DNA of 35,902 bases from an uncultured Clostridia bacterium (lineage in GTDB: Bacteria > Bacillota > Clostridia > Oscillospirales > Ruminococcaceae), in assembly GCA_944385925.1 (NCBI GenBank), contig CALWZE010000082.1, positions 1 to 35,902 on the forward strand, read 5' to 3'. Position numbers and translations under genes: made by a program. Positions 17,164 through 26,400 of this stretch are shown here, piece by piece; within the stretch, counting starts at the first letter, position 1; every line of letters starts with the position of its first letter. A model generated the notes under the pieces. The model ran no database searches, was not told where the DNA came from, and saw only the letters and a list, made by a program, of their open reading frames with translations.

Positions 17164-18082
17164 GGTGTTTATTGACGGCCGGGAGGGAACGACCGGCCTG
17201 CAAATCGAGGCGCGGATCAAGGCGCGCCCGGATATTCAATTGCTGACGGCGCAGCCTGAGCTGCGCAAGGACCCCGCTCACCGCGCTGAGCTGATCAACG
17301 CGGCGGACGCGGTCTTTCTCTGCCTGCCGGACGCGGCGGCGCGGGAGTCGGCGGCGCTTTGCAGCAACCCGCACACGGTGCTGATCGACGCGTCCACCGC
17401 CCACCGCACCGCGCCGGGCTGGACCTACGGGCTGCCCGAGCTCTCCCCCGCCCATCGGGAAGCGGTCAGGGGTTCCAAAAGGATCGCCAATCCCGGCTGC
17501 CACGCGACCGGATTCATCACGGCGGTCTACCCCCTCGTCGCGGGCGAGCTGCTCTCGCGGGACGCGCGGCTGTGCTGCTACTCCCTGACCGGCTACAGCG
17601 GCGGCGGCAAAAAGATGATCGCCCAGTATGAGGCCGAAGGACGTCCCGCCCAGCTGGACGCGCCGCGCCCCTACGGCCTTAACCAGAATCACAAGCACCT
17701 GCCGGAAATGGCGGCGGTCTGCGGCCTTTCCCGCCCGCCGGTTTTCTGCCCTGTGGTCGGGGACTTCTACTCCGGCATGGCGGTCAGCCTGCTGCTGGAC
17801 GGTTCCCAGCTGGAAAAGCCGGTCGGCGCGGACGGGCTGCTGGACTATTATCGGGAATATTACGCTGGCGAACCACTCTTTTCGGTCGCCCCCGCCCCCG
17901 AGGACGGTTTTATCGCCGCAAACGAATTTGCGGATAAACCGGGCCTGCGGCTGTATGTCTGCGGCGGCGAGCGAATCACGGTCACGGCGGTGTTTGACAA
18001 TCTTTACAAGGGCGCGTCCGGCGCGGCGGTGCAGAATATGAATCTCGCGCTCGGCGTTCCGGAATTCACCGGCATACTTTGA
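17153..18082 (+). CDS. argC: N-acetyl-gamma-glutamyl-phosphate reductase, short (type 2) form
   Basis: A 309-aa NADPH-dependent reductase converting N-acetylglutamyl phosphate to the semialdehyde. It begins FKVFIDGREGTTGLQI and has its nucleophilic Cys116 in NPGCHATG, both typical of the shorter ArgC type 2 rather than the ~345-aa type 1 enzyme. The ATG at 17153 follows GAGGAG inside the end of argH. The reading frame extends open far upstream through argH, but only this start gives the Rossmann N terminus. Followed 13 bases later by argJ. Confidence 0.94.
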   Translation: MSFKVFIDGREGTTGLQIEARIKARPDIQLLTAQPELRKDPAHRAELINAADAVFLCLPDAAARESAALCSNPHTVLIDASTAHRTAPGWTYGLPELSPAHREAVRGSKRIANPGCHATGFITAVYPLVAGELLSRDARLCCYSLTGYSGGGKKMIAQYEAEGRPAQLDAPRPYGLNQNHKHLPEMAAVCGLSRPPVFCPVVGDFYSGMAVSLLLDGSQLEKPVGADGLLDYYREYYAGEPLFSVAPAPEDGFIAANEFADKPGLRLYVCGGERITVTAVFDNLYKGASGAAVQNMNLALGVPEFTGIL

Positions 18083-18095
18083 GAGGAAATATGAG

Positions 18096-19319
18096 ATGGA
18101 CGAACTGAAATTCATAGAAGGCGGCGTCTGCGCGCCGCTCGGTTTCAAGGCCGCAGGCATTCACTGCGGCGTGCGCAAAAACAAGAGCAAAAAGGACCTC
18201 GCGCTGATCCTGAGCGAGGTGCCCTGCGCGGCGGCGGCGGTGTATACCCAAAACAAGGTCTACGGCGCGCCGATCACGGTGACCCGGGCGCACCTGCAAA
18301 ACGGGGTTGCCCAGGCGGTCGTCTGCAACAGCGGCAACGCCAATACCTGCAACGCCGACGGGGTCGAAAAGGCCGAAGCGATGGCCGAGCTGACCGCGAA
18401 AGCGCTCGGAATCAGGGCGGAGGACGTGATCGTCGCCTCGACCGGGGTCATCGGCCAGGTGCTGGATCTTGAGCCGATCGCGTCCGGCATTCCGGCGGCG
18501 GCCGCGCTGCTCAGCGGCGACGGTTCCGCGGCGGCGGCCGAGGCGATCATGACCACCGACACCGTAAAAAAGGAGATCGCCGCGAGCTTTTCGCTGGGCG
18601 GCAAAACGGTCACCCTCGGGGCCATCGCCAAAGGGTCGGGGATGATCCATCCCAATATGGCGACCATGCTCAGCTTTTTCACCACCGACGCGGCGATCAG
18701 CCCGCAGATGCTGCAAAAGGCGCTGTCCGCCGTCGTGCAGGACAGCTTCAACATGATTTCGATCGACGGGGACAGCTCGACCAACGACACGGTCGCGGTG
18801 CTCGCAAACGGCAAGGCGGGCAACCCGCCGGTTGAGGCGCCGGGCGCGGACTTTGACCGGTTCTGCGAAGCGCTCGCGGTCTTTGCAAAACAGCTCTCCC
18901 GCAAGATCGCGAAGGACGGCGAGGGCGCGACCAAACTGCTGGAATGCGAGGTAAAGGGCGCGCGGACGGTCGAGGCGGCCAGGACGGCGGCCAAGGCGGT
19001 CATCTCCTCCTCGCTGGTCAAATGCGCGATGTTCGGCGCCGACGCAAACTGGGGACGGGTGCTGTGCGCGCTCGGCTACAGCGGCGCGGATACCGATGCG
19101 GACAAGGTGGAGGTCGCCTTTGTCTCAAAAGCGGGCCGGGTCGAGGTCTGCAGGCAGAGCGCGGGACTTCCCTTCTCGGAGGAGACCGCCAAACAGGTGC
19201 TCAGCGCCGACGAAATCCACATAGCGGTCGATCTGCACGAAGGCGAGGCCGCGGCGACCGCCTGGGGCTGCGACCTGACCTATGACTATGTAAAGATCAA
19301 CGGGGATTACCGCACCTGA
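18096..19319 (+). CDS. argJ: Bifunctional ornithine acetyltransferase / N-acetylglutamate synthase
   Basis: A 407-aa enzyme that moves the acetyl group from N-acetylornithine to glutamate, allowing a cyclic arginine pathway. The autocleavage site is clear in KGSGMIHPNMATML, where Thr190 becomes the N-terminal nucleophile of the beta chain. Other family segments include CNSGNANTC, VASTGVIG and the C-terminal GADANWGRVLCALGYSG. Length is normal. Whether it is bifunctional (able to use acetyl-CoA) cannot be settled by eye; no argA is in the window, which favours bifunctionality. Confidence 0.95.
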   Translation: MDELKFIEGGVCAPLGFKAAGIHCGVRKNKSKKDLALILSEVPCAAAAVYTQNKVYGAPITVTRAHLQNGVAQAVVCNSGNANTCNADGVEKAEAMAELTAKALGIRAEDVIVASTGVIGQVLDLEPIASGIPAAAALLSGDGSAAAAEAIMTTDTVKKEIAASFSLGGKTVTLGAIAKGSGMIHPNMATMLSFFTTDAAISPQMLQKALSAVVQDSFNMISIDGDSSTNDTVAVLANGKAGNPPVEAPGADFDRFCEALAVFAKQLSRKIAKDGEGATKLLECEVKGARTVEAARTAAKAVISSSLVKCAMFGADANWGRVLCALGYSGADTDADKVEVAFVSKAGRVEVCRQSAGLPFSEETAKQVLSADEIHIAVDLHEGEAAATAWGCDLTYDYVKINGDYRT

Positions 19320-19371
19320 ACGGCGCAGGAAACCGATTTAATTTTTGAATTCGCAGACAGGAGAAGAGAAA

Positions 19372-20244
19372 ATGACCGTTCAGGGGCTGAACGAGCGGGT
19401 GCAGGCGCAGGTGCTGACCGCCGCACTGCCGTACATCCAGAAATATTCCGGCAAAACCGTCGTGGTGAAATACGGCGGCAACGCCATGGTAAGCGCCGGG
19501 CTCAAGCACGACGTCATGAGCGACATCATTTTGCTGACCATGGTCGGCATCAAGGTCGTGCTGGTGCACGGCGGCGGCCCCGAGATCAGCGAGATGCTCG
19601 GGCGGCTCGGCGTCAAGACAAGGTTTGTCGGCGGACTGCGCTATACCGACGAGACGACCGCCGAGGTGGTGCAGATGGTGCTGGCCGGCAAAACCAATAA
19701 GGACCTTGTCTCGCTCATCGGCACCCTCGGCGGCCGGGCGCTCGGTCTTTGCGGCATCGACGGCGGCATGATCCAGGCAAAGCCGAAATCCGCCGAACTC
19801 GGCCTGGTCGGGGAGATCACCTCGGTCGACCCGCGGCCCATCGTCAACGCGCTGCAAAGCGGCTATATCCCGGTCGTCGCTACGGTCGGCACCGACGCGC
19901 AGGGCAATACCTACAACATCAACGCGGACACCGCCGCCGCGGCAATCGCGGTCGCGCTCGGGGCGGAGAACCTCATCACCCTGACCGATATCCGCGGCCT
20001 GATGCAGGACCTCAACGACCCCGATTCCCTCATCAGGGAGGTGAAGGTCGGCCGGATCGCCCAGCTTATCCAAAGCGGCGTGGTCGCCGGCGGGATGATC
20101 CCGAAGGTGCAGTCCTGCGAGCAGGCGGTGCGCGGCGGGGTCGGCAAGGCGGTCATGATCGACGGCCGCATCCCACACTCGATCCTGATCGAGATTTTTT
20201 CGGACGAAGGCATCGGCACTCTGTTTACCAAGGAGGAAGCGTAA
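19372..20244 (+). CDS. argB: Acetylglutamate kinase
   Basis: A 290-aa amino-acid kinase phosphorylating N-acetylglutamate with ATP. Conserved segments are KYGGNAM near the N terminus, LVHGGGPEI, RFVGGLRYTD and NINADTAAAAIA. The extra N-terminal helix (VQAQVLTAALPYIQKYSGK) is typical of arginine-sensitive hexameric enzymes, so feedback inhibition is plausible. The ATG at 19372 has AGGAG upstream and is preferred over an in-frame ATG 27 bases earlier. Its stop shares one base with the argD start (TAATG). Confidence 0.95.
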   Translation: MTVQGLNERVQAQVLTAALPYIQKYSGKTVVVKYGGNAMVSAGLKHDVMSDIILLTMVGIKVVLVHGGGPEISEMLGRLGVKTRFVGGLRYTDETTAEVVQMVLAGKTNKDLVSLIGTLGGRALGLCGIDGGMIQAKPKSAELGLVGEITSVDPRPIVNALQSGYIPVVATVGTDAQGNTYNINADTAAAAIAVALGAENLITLTDIRGLMQDLNDPDSLIREVKVGRIAQLIQSGVVAGGMIPKVQSCEQAVRGGVGKAVMIDGRIPHSILIEIFSDEGIGTLFTKEEA

Positions 20245-21419
20245 TGGATTTTGAAGAGATCAAAGCGCTGGACGACCAGTATGTCGCCCATACCTACGTG
20301 CGGTTCCCGCTCGCCCTTGTGCGGGGAGAGAACGCGACGGTCTGGGACCCGAACGACAAAAAATACATCGATTTTACCAGCGGCATCGGGGTCAATTCGT
20401 TTGGCTTCTGCGATGAGGGCTGGGTCTCGGCGGTGACCCGCCAGGCGGGGCTTTTGCAGCATACCTCCAACCTCTATTACACCGAGCCCTGCGTCGAGGC
20501 GGCGAAGCTGCTGTGCGAGCGCACCGGCATGAAAAAGGTGTTCTTCGCGAATTCCGGCGCCGAGGCAAACGAGGGCGCGATCAAGACGGCGCGCAAATAC
20601 AGCTTTGACAAATACGGCGCGGGCCGCGACCGCATCGCGACCCTTTACAACTCCTTTCACGGCCGCACCGTGACCACCCTCGCGGCGACCGGCCAGGAGG
20701 TTTTTCACAACTATTTCTTCCCCTTTACCGAGGGGTTTGACTATCTGCCCGCGAACGACGCCGCTGCGCTTTCGCAGATCGGCGACAAGCACTGCGCGGT
20801 CATGCTCGAGCTGGTGCAGGGCGAGGGCGGGGTCATCCCGCTCGACCGCGCCTATGTGCAGGCGGTCGCCAGGCTCTGCGCCGAGCGGGACATCCTGCTC
20901 ATCGTGGGCGAGGTGCAGACCGGCGTCGGCCGCACCGGCACCCTGTACGCCTTCCAGCAGTTCGGCATCACCCCCGATCTCGTCACCAGCGCCAAGGGAC
21001 TGGGCGGCGGATTGCCGCTCGCGGCGGTGCTGTTTGGGGACAAGACCGAAAATGTGCTCGGCCCGGGCGACCATGCGACTACCTTTGGCGGCAACCCGGT
21101 TGCCTGCGCGGCGGCGGCCTATCTGCTCGGCCGGATGGACGAGTTTTTCCTGGATGAGGTCGCCCGCAAAGGGGAATACCTGCGCGAACAGCTCGCCGGA
21201 ATGCACGGAATCAAATCGGTCAGCGGAATGGGCATGATGTTCGGCGCCGAGCTGGAAGAGGGGCTTGAAGCGAAGACGGTCCTTCTGGAGGCGATGCGGC
21301 AGGGCGTGCTGGTGCTGACCGCCAAAACAAAACTGCGGCTGCTGCCGCCGCTGAGCATCACATGGCACGAGATGCAGACAGGGCTTTCGGCGCTCGAGCG
21401 GGCGCTCGCCTCGTTCTGA
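20244..21419 (+). CDS. argD: Acetylornithine aminotransferase with an altered PLP-contact motif
   Basis: A 391-aa class III PLP aminotransferase converting N-acetylglutamate semialdehyde to N-acetylornithine. Recognisable parts are the PLP phosphate loop FANSGAEANEGAIKTAR, the FHGRTVTTLAATGQ segment, and the PLP lysine K251 in TSAKGLGGG. The normally invariant Asp of the (F/V)DEVQTG motif, which contacts the pyridine nitrogen of PLP, is Gly222 here (IVGEVQTGVGRTG, codon GGC). A single A-to-G change from GAC would explain it. If real, activity should drop sharply; if an error, the gene is ordinary. Start ATG at 20244 follows GGAGG and overlaps the argB stop. Confidence 0.93.
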   Translation: MDFEEIKALDDQYVAHTYVRFPLALVRGENATVWDPNDKKYIDFTSGIGVNSFGFCDEGWVSAVTRQAGLLQHTSNLYYTEPCVEAAKLLCERTGMKKVFFANSGAEANEGAIKTARKYSFDKYGAGRDRIATLYNSFHGRTVTTLAATGQEVFHNYFFPFTEGFDYLPANDAAALSQIGDKHCAVMLELVQGEGGVIPLDRAYVQAVARLCAERDILLIVGEVQTGVGRTGTLYAFQQFGITPDLVTSAKGLGGGLPLAAVLFGDKTENVLGPGDHATTFGGNPVACAAAAYLLGRMDEFFLDEVARKGEYLREQLAGMHGIKSVSGMGMMFGAELEEGLEAKTVLLEAMRQGVLVLTAKTKLRLLPPLSITWHEMQTGLSALERALASF

Positions 21420-21447
21420 GCGCGGCCGGACAAAAAGGAGAGAAAAA

Positions 21448-22350
21448 ATGAAACACCTGCTGAAACTGATGGACTGGACAAGCGGGGAAATTCTCGAGAC
21501 GCTGGATCTCGCCGACCGCCTCAAGGCCGAAAACAAGGCCGGCATTGCCCACCCGCTGCTCAAGGGCAAGACCCTCGCGATGCTCTTTTCCAAATCCTCC
21601 ACCCGCACCCGGGTCTCTTTCGAGGTCGGGATGTACCAGCTCGGCGGGCACGCCCTGTTCATCTCCAACAAGGAGAGCCAGGTAGGCCGCGGCGAGCCGG
21701 TGCAGGACACCGCGCGGGTGCTTTCCCGGTATGTGGACGGCATCATGATCCGCACCTATGCGCAGCAGGAGGTGGAGGATCTCGCGAAGTACGGCTCGGT
21801 CCCGGTCATCAACGGCCTGACCGACTATGCCCATCCCTGTCAGGTGCTCGCGGATCTGCAGACCATCCGGGAATTCAAGGGCAAGCTGAAAGGGCTGAAG
21901 CTCTGCTTTATCGGGGACGGCATCAACATGGCGAATTCCCTGATCGTCGGCGGGCTCAAGACCGGCATGACCGTCTCGCTCGCCTGCCCGGACAACCACC
22001 GGCCCGATCCCGAGATCCTCAAATGGGCCGAGTCGACCGGCCGCTTCACCCTGACCAATGACCCCAAGACCGCGGCGAAGGACGCCGACGTCGTCATCAC
22101 CGACGTCTGGGTCTCGATGGGCCAGGAGGCGGAAAAGCTGCAAAGAGAGAAGGACTTCGCGGGCTATCTCGTGGACGAAGCGCTCATGGCGGTCGCAAAA
22201 CCCGACTGCATGGTGCAGCACTGCCTGCCCGCCCACCGCGGCGAGGAGATCACCGAAGAGGCCTTTGAGGCGCACGCCAAGGAGATTTTTGAGGAGGCGG
22301 AAAACCGCCTGCACGCGCAGAAAGCGGTGCTGGTGCGGCTGCTCGGCTGA
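21448..22350 (+). CDS. argF: Ornithine carbamoyltransferase
   Basis: A 300-aa enzyme making citrulline from ornithine and carbamoyl phosphate. The carbamoyl-phosphate loop SKSSTRTRVSFE, HPCQVLADLQT, the ornithine-binding DVWVSMGQE (SMG loop) and the catalytic HCLPAHRGEEI are all intact. Length is normal. ATG at 21448 follows AAGGAGAG. It sits between argD and carA, so its substrate carbamoyl phosphate is made by its downstream operon partners. Confidence 0.96.
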   Translation: MKHLLKLMDWTSGEILETLDLADRLKAENKAGIAHPLLKGKTLAMLFSKSSTRTRVSFEVGMYQLGGHALFISNKESQVGRGEPVQDTARVLSRYVDGIMIRTYAQQEVEDLAKYGSVPVINGLTDYAHPCQVLADLQTIREFKGKLKGLKLCFIGDGINMANSLIVGGLKTGMTVSLACPDNHRPDPEILKWAESTGRFTLTNDPKTAAKDADVVITDVWVSMGQEAEKLQREKDFAGYLVDEALMAVAKPDCMVQHCLPAHRGEEITEEAFEAHAKEIFEEAENRLHAQKAVLVRLLG

Positions 22351-22394
22351 GCGGTCCGCGCGGGCCGGCCGCCTGATTTGACGGGAGATTCGCA

Positions 22395-23462
22395 ATGAAG
22401 CAGAAAGCATATCTGATATTACAAAACGGGTGGTATACCGAAGGCGAACGGTTCGGCGGGGACAAAGAGGTCACCGCCGAGCTTGTCTTCAATACCGCCA
22501 TGGTCGGCTATCTCGAAACCCTGACCGACCCGAGCTATCACGGCCAGCTGGTGGTCGAGACCTTTCCGCAAATCGGCAATTACGGGGTCATCCCGGAGGA
22601 TTTTGAGAGCGGGGTCATCGGACCCGCCGGCTTTATCGTGCAGGACCTGTGCGAAAGCCCCTCCAATTTCCGCTGCAAAGAGAGCCTCGGCGAACTGCTC
22701 GCCGCACGGGGGGTCACGGGGCTTTGCGGGGTGGACACCCGCGCGCTCACCCGCCAGCTGCGGGAGCAGGGGGTCATGAACGCCGCCGTTCGCAACGAGC
22801 TGCCAAAGGATATCGGTGGGTTTTGCCGGGAGCTTTCGGCCATGCAGCTCGCCGCCGACGTCTACGCGGTCAGCTGCAAGACGCCGCAGACCCTCAACCC
22901 GTCCGGCGCGCGCCACATCGCGCTTTGGGACTTCGGTTATAAGGGCGCGATTGCGAAGGCGCTGGTCGAGCGGGGCTGCAAGGTGACCGTCCTGCCCGCC
23001 GGGACCGGCGCACAGGAGATCGCCGCGCTTAATCCGGACGGACTGCTGCTCTCCAACGGCCCGGGCGACCCGGCGAGCTATCCCGAGATCGTCGCCCAGG
23101 TCGGCCGCGCGGTGCAAAGCGGCCTTCCCACCTTCGGCATCTGCCTTGGGCAGCAGCTGCTCGCCCTCGCGCGCGGCGGCAAAACCGCCAAGCTGAAATA
23201 CGGTCACCGCGGCGCGAACCAGCCGGTCAAAAATCTGGATACCGGCCGCTGCTATGTGACCAGCCAGAACCACGGCTATGCGGTCTGCACCCTGCCACCG
23301 GACGGGCGGGAGAGTTACCGCAACCTCAACGACGGCTCCAACGAGGGGGTGGAGTACCGGGACTGCAACGCCTTCTCGGTCCAGTTCCATCCCGAGGCCT
23401 GCGCGGGGCCGCAGGATACCGCGTTTCTGTTCGACGAATTTCTCAAGCGCACGGAGGTGTGA
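22395..23462 (+). CDS. carA: Carbamoyl-phosphate synthase small subunit (glutaminase)
   Basis: A 355-aa class I glutamine amidotransferase that supplies ammonia to CarB. The N-terminal CarA domain shows VFNTAMVGYLETLTDPSY; the amidotransferase domain has nucleophile Cys250 in FGICLGQQLLALA and the His/Glu pair in VQFHPEA. The usual GICLGHQ reads GICLGQQ here; the His-to-Gln change is outside the catalytic triad. ATG at 22395 follows GGGAG. carB begins 3 bases after the stop, under a strong GGAGGTG that lies inside the carA end. Confidence 0.95.
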   Translation: MKQKAYLILQNGWYTEGERFGGDKEVTAELVFNTAMVGYLETLTDPSYHGQLVVETFPQIGNYGVIPEDFESGVIGPAGFIVQDLCESPSNFRCKESLGELLAARGVTGLCGVDTRALTRQLREQGVMNAAVRNELPKDIGGFCRELSAMQLAADVYAVSCKTPQTLNPSGARHIALWDFGYKGAIAKALVERGCKVTVLPAGTGAQEIAALNPDGLLLSNGPGDPASYPEIVAQVGRAVQSGLPTFGICLGQQLLALARGGKTAKLKYGHRGANQPVKNLDTGRCYVTSQNHGYAVCTLPPDGRESYRNLNDGSNEGVEYRDCNAFSVQFHPEACAGPQDTAFLFDEFLKRTEV

Positions 23463-23465
23463 GCG

Positions 23466-26400
23466 ATGCCGCTGGACAAAAGCCTGAAAAAAGTTCTGCT
23501 TATCGGCTCCGGCCCCATCATCATCGGGCAGGCGGCCGAATTTGACTATGCGGGCACCCAGGCCTGCCGGGTGCTCAAGGGACTCGGGCTGACCACCGTG
23601 CTGGTCAACTCCAATCCCGCGACCATCATGACCGACAGCGCGGTCGCCGACCGCATCTATATCGAGCCGCTCAACGAGACGGTGTTGCGGCGGGTCATCG
23701 CCAGGGAGCGCCCGGACGGACTGCTGTCCACCATCGGCGGGCAGATGGGCCTGACATTGAGCATGAAGCTCGCCGAGAGCGGCTATCTGGACAAAATGGG
23801 GGTCCGGCTGCTCGGCGCGAGCCTTGAAACCATTGAGAACGCCGAGGACCGGCAGAAATTCAAGGAGATGATGCAGCGCATCGGCCAGCCGACCGTCCCC
23901 TCTGGCATCGTGACCGAGGTGGGCGCGGCGCTCGAGCTTGCAAAGCAGATCGGCTATCCGGTCATCGTCCGCCCCGCCTTCACCCTCGGCGGCAGCGGCG
24001 GCGGCATCGCGAAGGACGAGCAGGCGCTCGCAGAAATCGCCAAGACCGGCATCGAGGAATCCCCCATCAGCCAGATCCTGGTGGAAAAGTGTATTTCGGG
24101 CTGGAAAGAGATCGAGTTCGAGGTCGTGCGGGACGGCGCGGGCAACGCGATCTGCGTCTGCTCGATGGAGAATTTCGACCCGGTCGGCATCCATACCGGC
24201 GACAGCATCGTCGCCGCCCCGGCGCTGACTTTGGCGAACCCGGAATACCAGATGCTGCGCACGGCGGCCATCGAGATCATCCAGAGCCTCGGGGTATGCG
24301 GCGGCTGCAACGTCCAGTTCGCGCTGCATCCCGAGAGCATGCGATACGCGGTCATCGAGGTCAACCCCCGCGTCTCCCGCTCCTCGGCGCTCGCCTCCAA
24401 GGCGACCGGCTACCCCATCGCCAAGGTCGCGGCCCAGCTCGCGGTCGGTCTGCGGCTGGACGAGATCCCCAACGCGGTCACCGAAAAAACCACCGCCTTT
24501 TTCGAGCCTGCGCTGGATTATGTGGTGGGCAAGTTCCCCAAATGGCCCTTTGACAAGTTCTATTCCGCCTCCCGGCTGCTCGGCACCCAGATGAAGGCGA
24601 CCGGCGAGGTGATGGCGATCGCCCCCACCTTCGAGCAGGCGCTGATGAAGGCGGTGCGCGGGGCCGAGATCAAGCAGGACACCCTCGCGATGCCGTCCAT
24701 GGCGGCGCTTTCGGACAGCGCGCTGCGCGAAGCGATGCAGAACGCGACAGACGAGCGGGTCTTCGCGGTCTACGAGGGGATTTTGCGCGGCATGAGCGTC
24801 GCGGAAATCCACAAGCTCACCATGATCGACGAGTGGTTCCTCGAGCGGCTCGTGCTGCTTGCGGGGATGCAGCGGCGGCTGGAGCGGGAGACGCTGGACC
24901 CGGCGCTCTACCGCGCGGCCAAGCGGCTGGGTTATCCCGACGCGGCAATCGCCCGGCTGAGCGGCCAGGCCCTGCCCGAGCACCTGCCCGCCCGCTACCG
25001 GATGGTGGATACCTGCGCCGCCGAATTTGCGGCCAGCACCCCCTATTTCTACGCCGCGGCCGACGGACAGGACGAGGCGGCCGCTTTTGCGAACGCGAGC
25101 GGCAAAAAGACGGTGGTGGTGCTCGGCTCCGGCCCGATCCGGATCGGCCAGGGCATCGAGTTCGACTATGCCTCGGTCCACTGCGTCTGGACGCTGCGGC
25201 AGCTGGGCTATGAGGTCGTCATGATCAACAACAACCCCGAGACGGTCTCGACCGACTTCGATACCGCCGACCGGCTGTATTTTGAGCCGCTGACCCCCGA
25301 AGACGTCATGGAAGTTATCCGGCTGGAAAAGCCCTGCGGCGCGGTGGTCATGTTCGGCGGGCAGACCGCGATCAACCTTGCGAAAACCCTCGCGGACAAC
25401 GGGGTCCCGATCCTCGGCTCCCCGCTTGAGACCATCGACGCGGCGGAGGACCGGGAGAAGTTCGACGCCATCCTCGGCAGGCTCGGCATCGCACGTCCCC
25501 GCGGCCACATCGTCAAGACGGCGGCCGAGGCGCTCGCGGCGGCGCGGGAGCTCGGCTACCCGGTGCTGGTGCGTCCGAGTTATGTGCTCGGCGGCAAAAA
25601 TATGATGATCGCCTATGCGGACAGTGAAATCGCCCGGTACATGGACTTCATCCTTTCCCAGAGCGGGGACAACACCGTGCTGGTGGACAAATACCTGTCC
25701 GGCCGGGAGGTCGAGGTGGACGCGATCTGCGACGGCGAGGAGATCCTCATTCCCGGCATCATGGAGCATGTCGAGCGCGCCGGGGTGCATTCCGGCGACT
25801 CGATCGCAGTCTATCCCGCCTGGAACCTCGGCGGGCCGGTGATCGAGGCGATCGTGGACAGCACCCGCCAGCTCGCGCTCGAACTCGGGGTGCGCGGGCT
25901 CATCAATATTCAGTATGTCGTGCACAACAACCGGCTGTATGTCATCGAGGCGAACCCGCGCGCTTCCCGCACCGTCCCCTATATCAGCAAGGTCACCGGA
26001 CTGCCCATCGCGGCGGCGGCGACCCGGGTCATGATGGGCGAGCGGATCAGCGAGCTTGGCTATGGGAGCGGACTGTTCAGAAAATCGGTGCTCTTCGCCG
26101 CCAAAGCGCCCGCTTTCTCCTTTGAGAAGCTGTCCGGCGTGGACAGCCACCTCGGCCCCGAGATGAAGTCGACCGGAGAGGTGCTCGGCATCGGGCGCAA
26201 CATCGAGGAGGCGCTGTTCAAGGCGCTGGTCGCGGCGGGCTATGAGATCCGCTCAAACGGCGGATTGCTGGTGACCATGCAGAAGCGGGACAGCTATGAG
26301 ACCATCCGGGTCGCCCGCGGGATGTCGGCGCTAGGATTCACCATCTATGCGCCGCAGCAGACGGCCGAGGCGCTGCGCCGTGCGGGGCTGCACTGCCGGG

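Noticed and set aside
22419..26150. A 1243-codon open frame on the minus strand opposite carA and carB
   Set aside because: It is the antisense shadow of GC-rich codons; the product is low-complexity His/Asp/Arg/Gly-rich with no domain, while the plus strand encodes well-conserved CarA and CarB.
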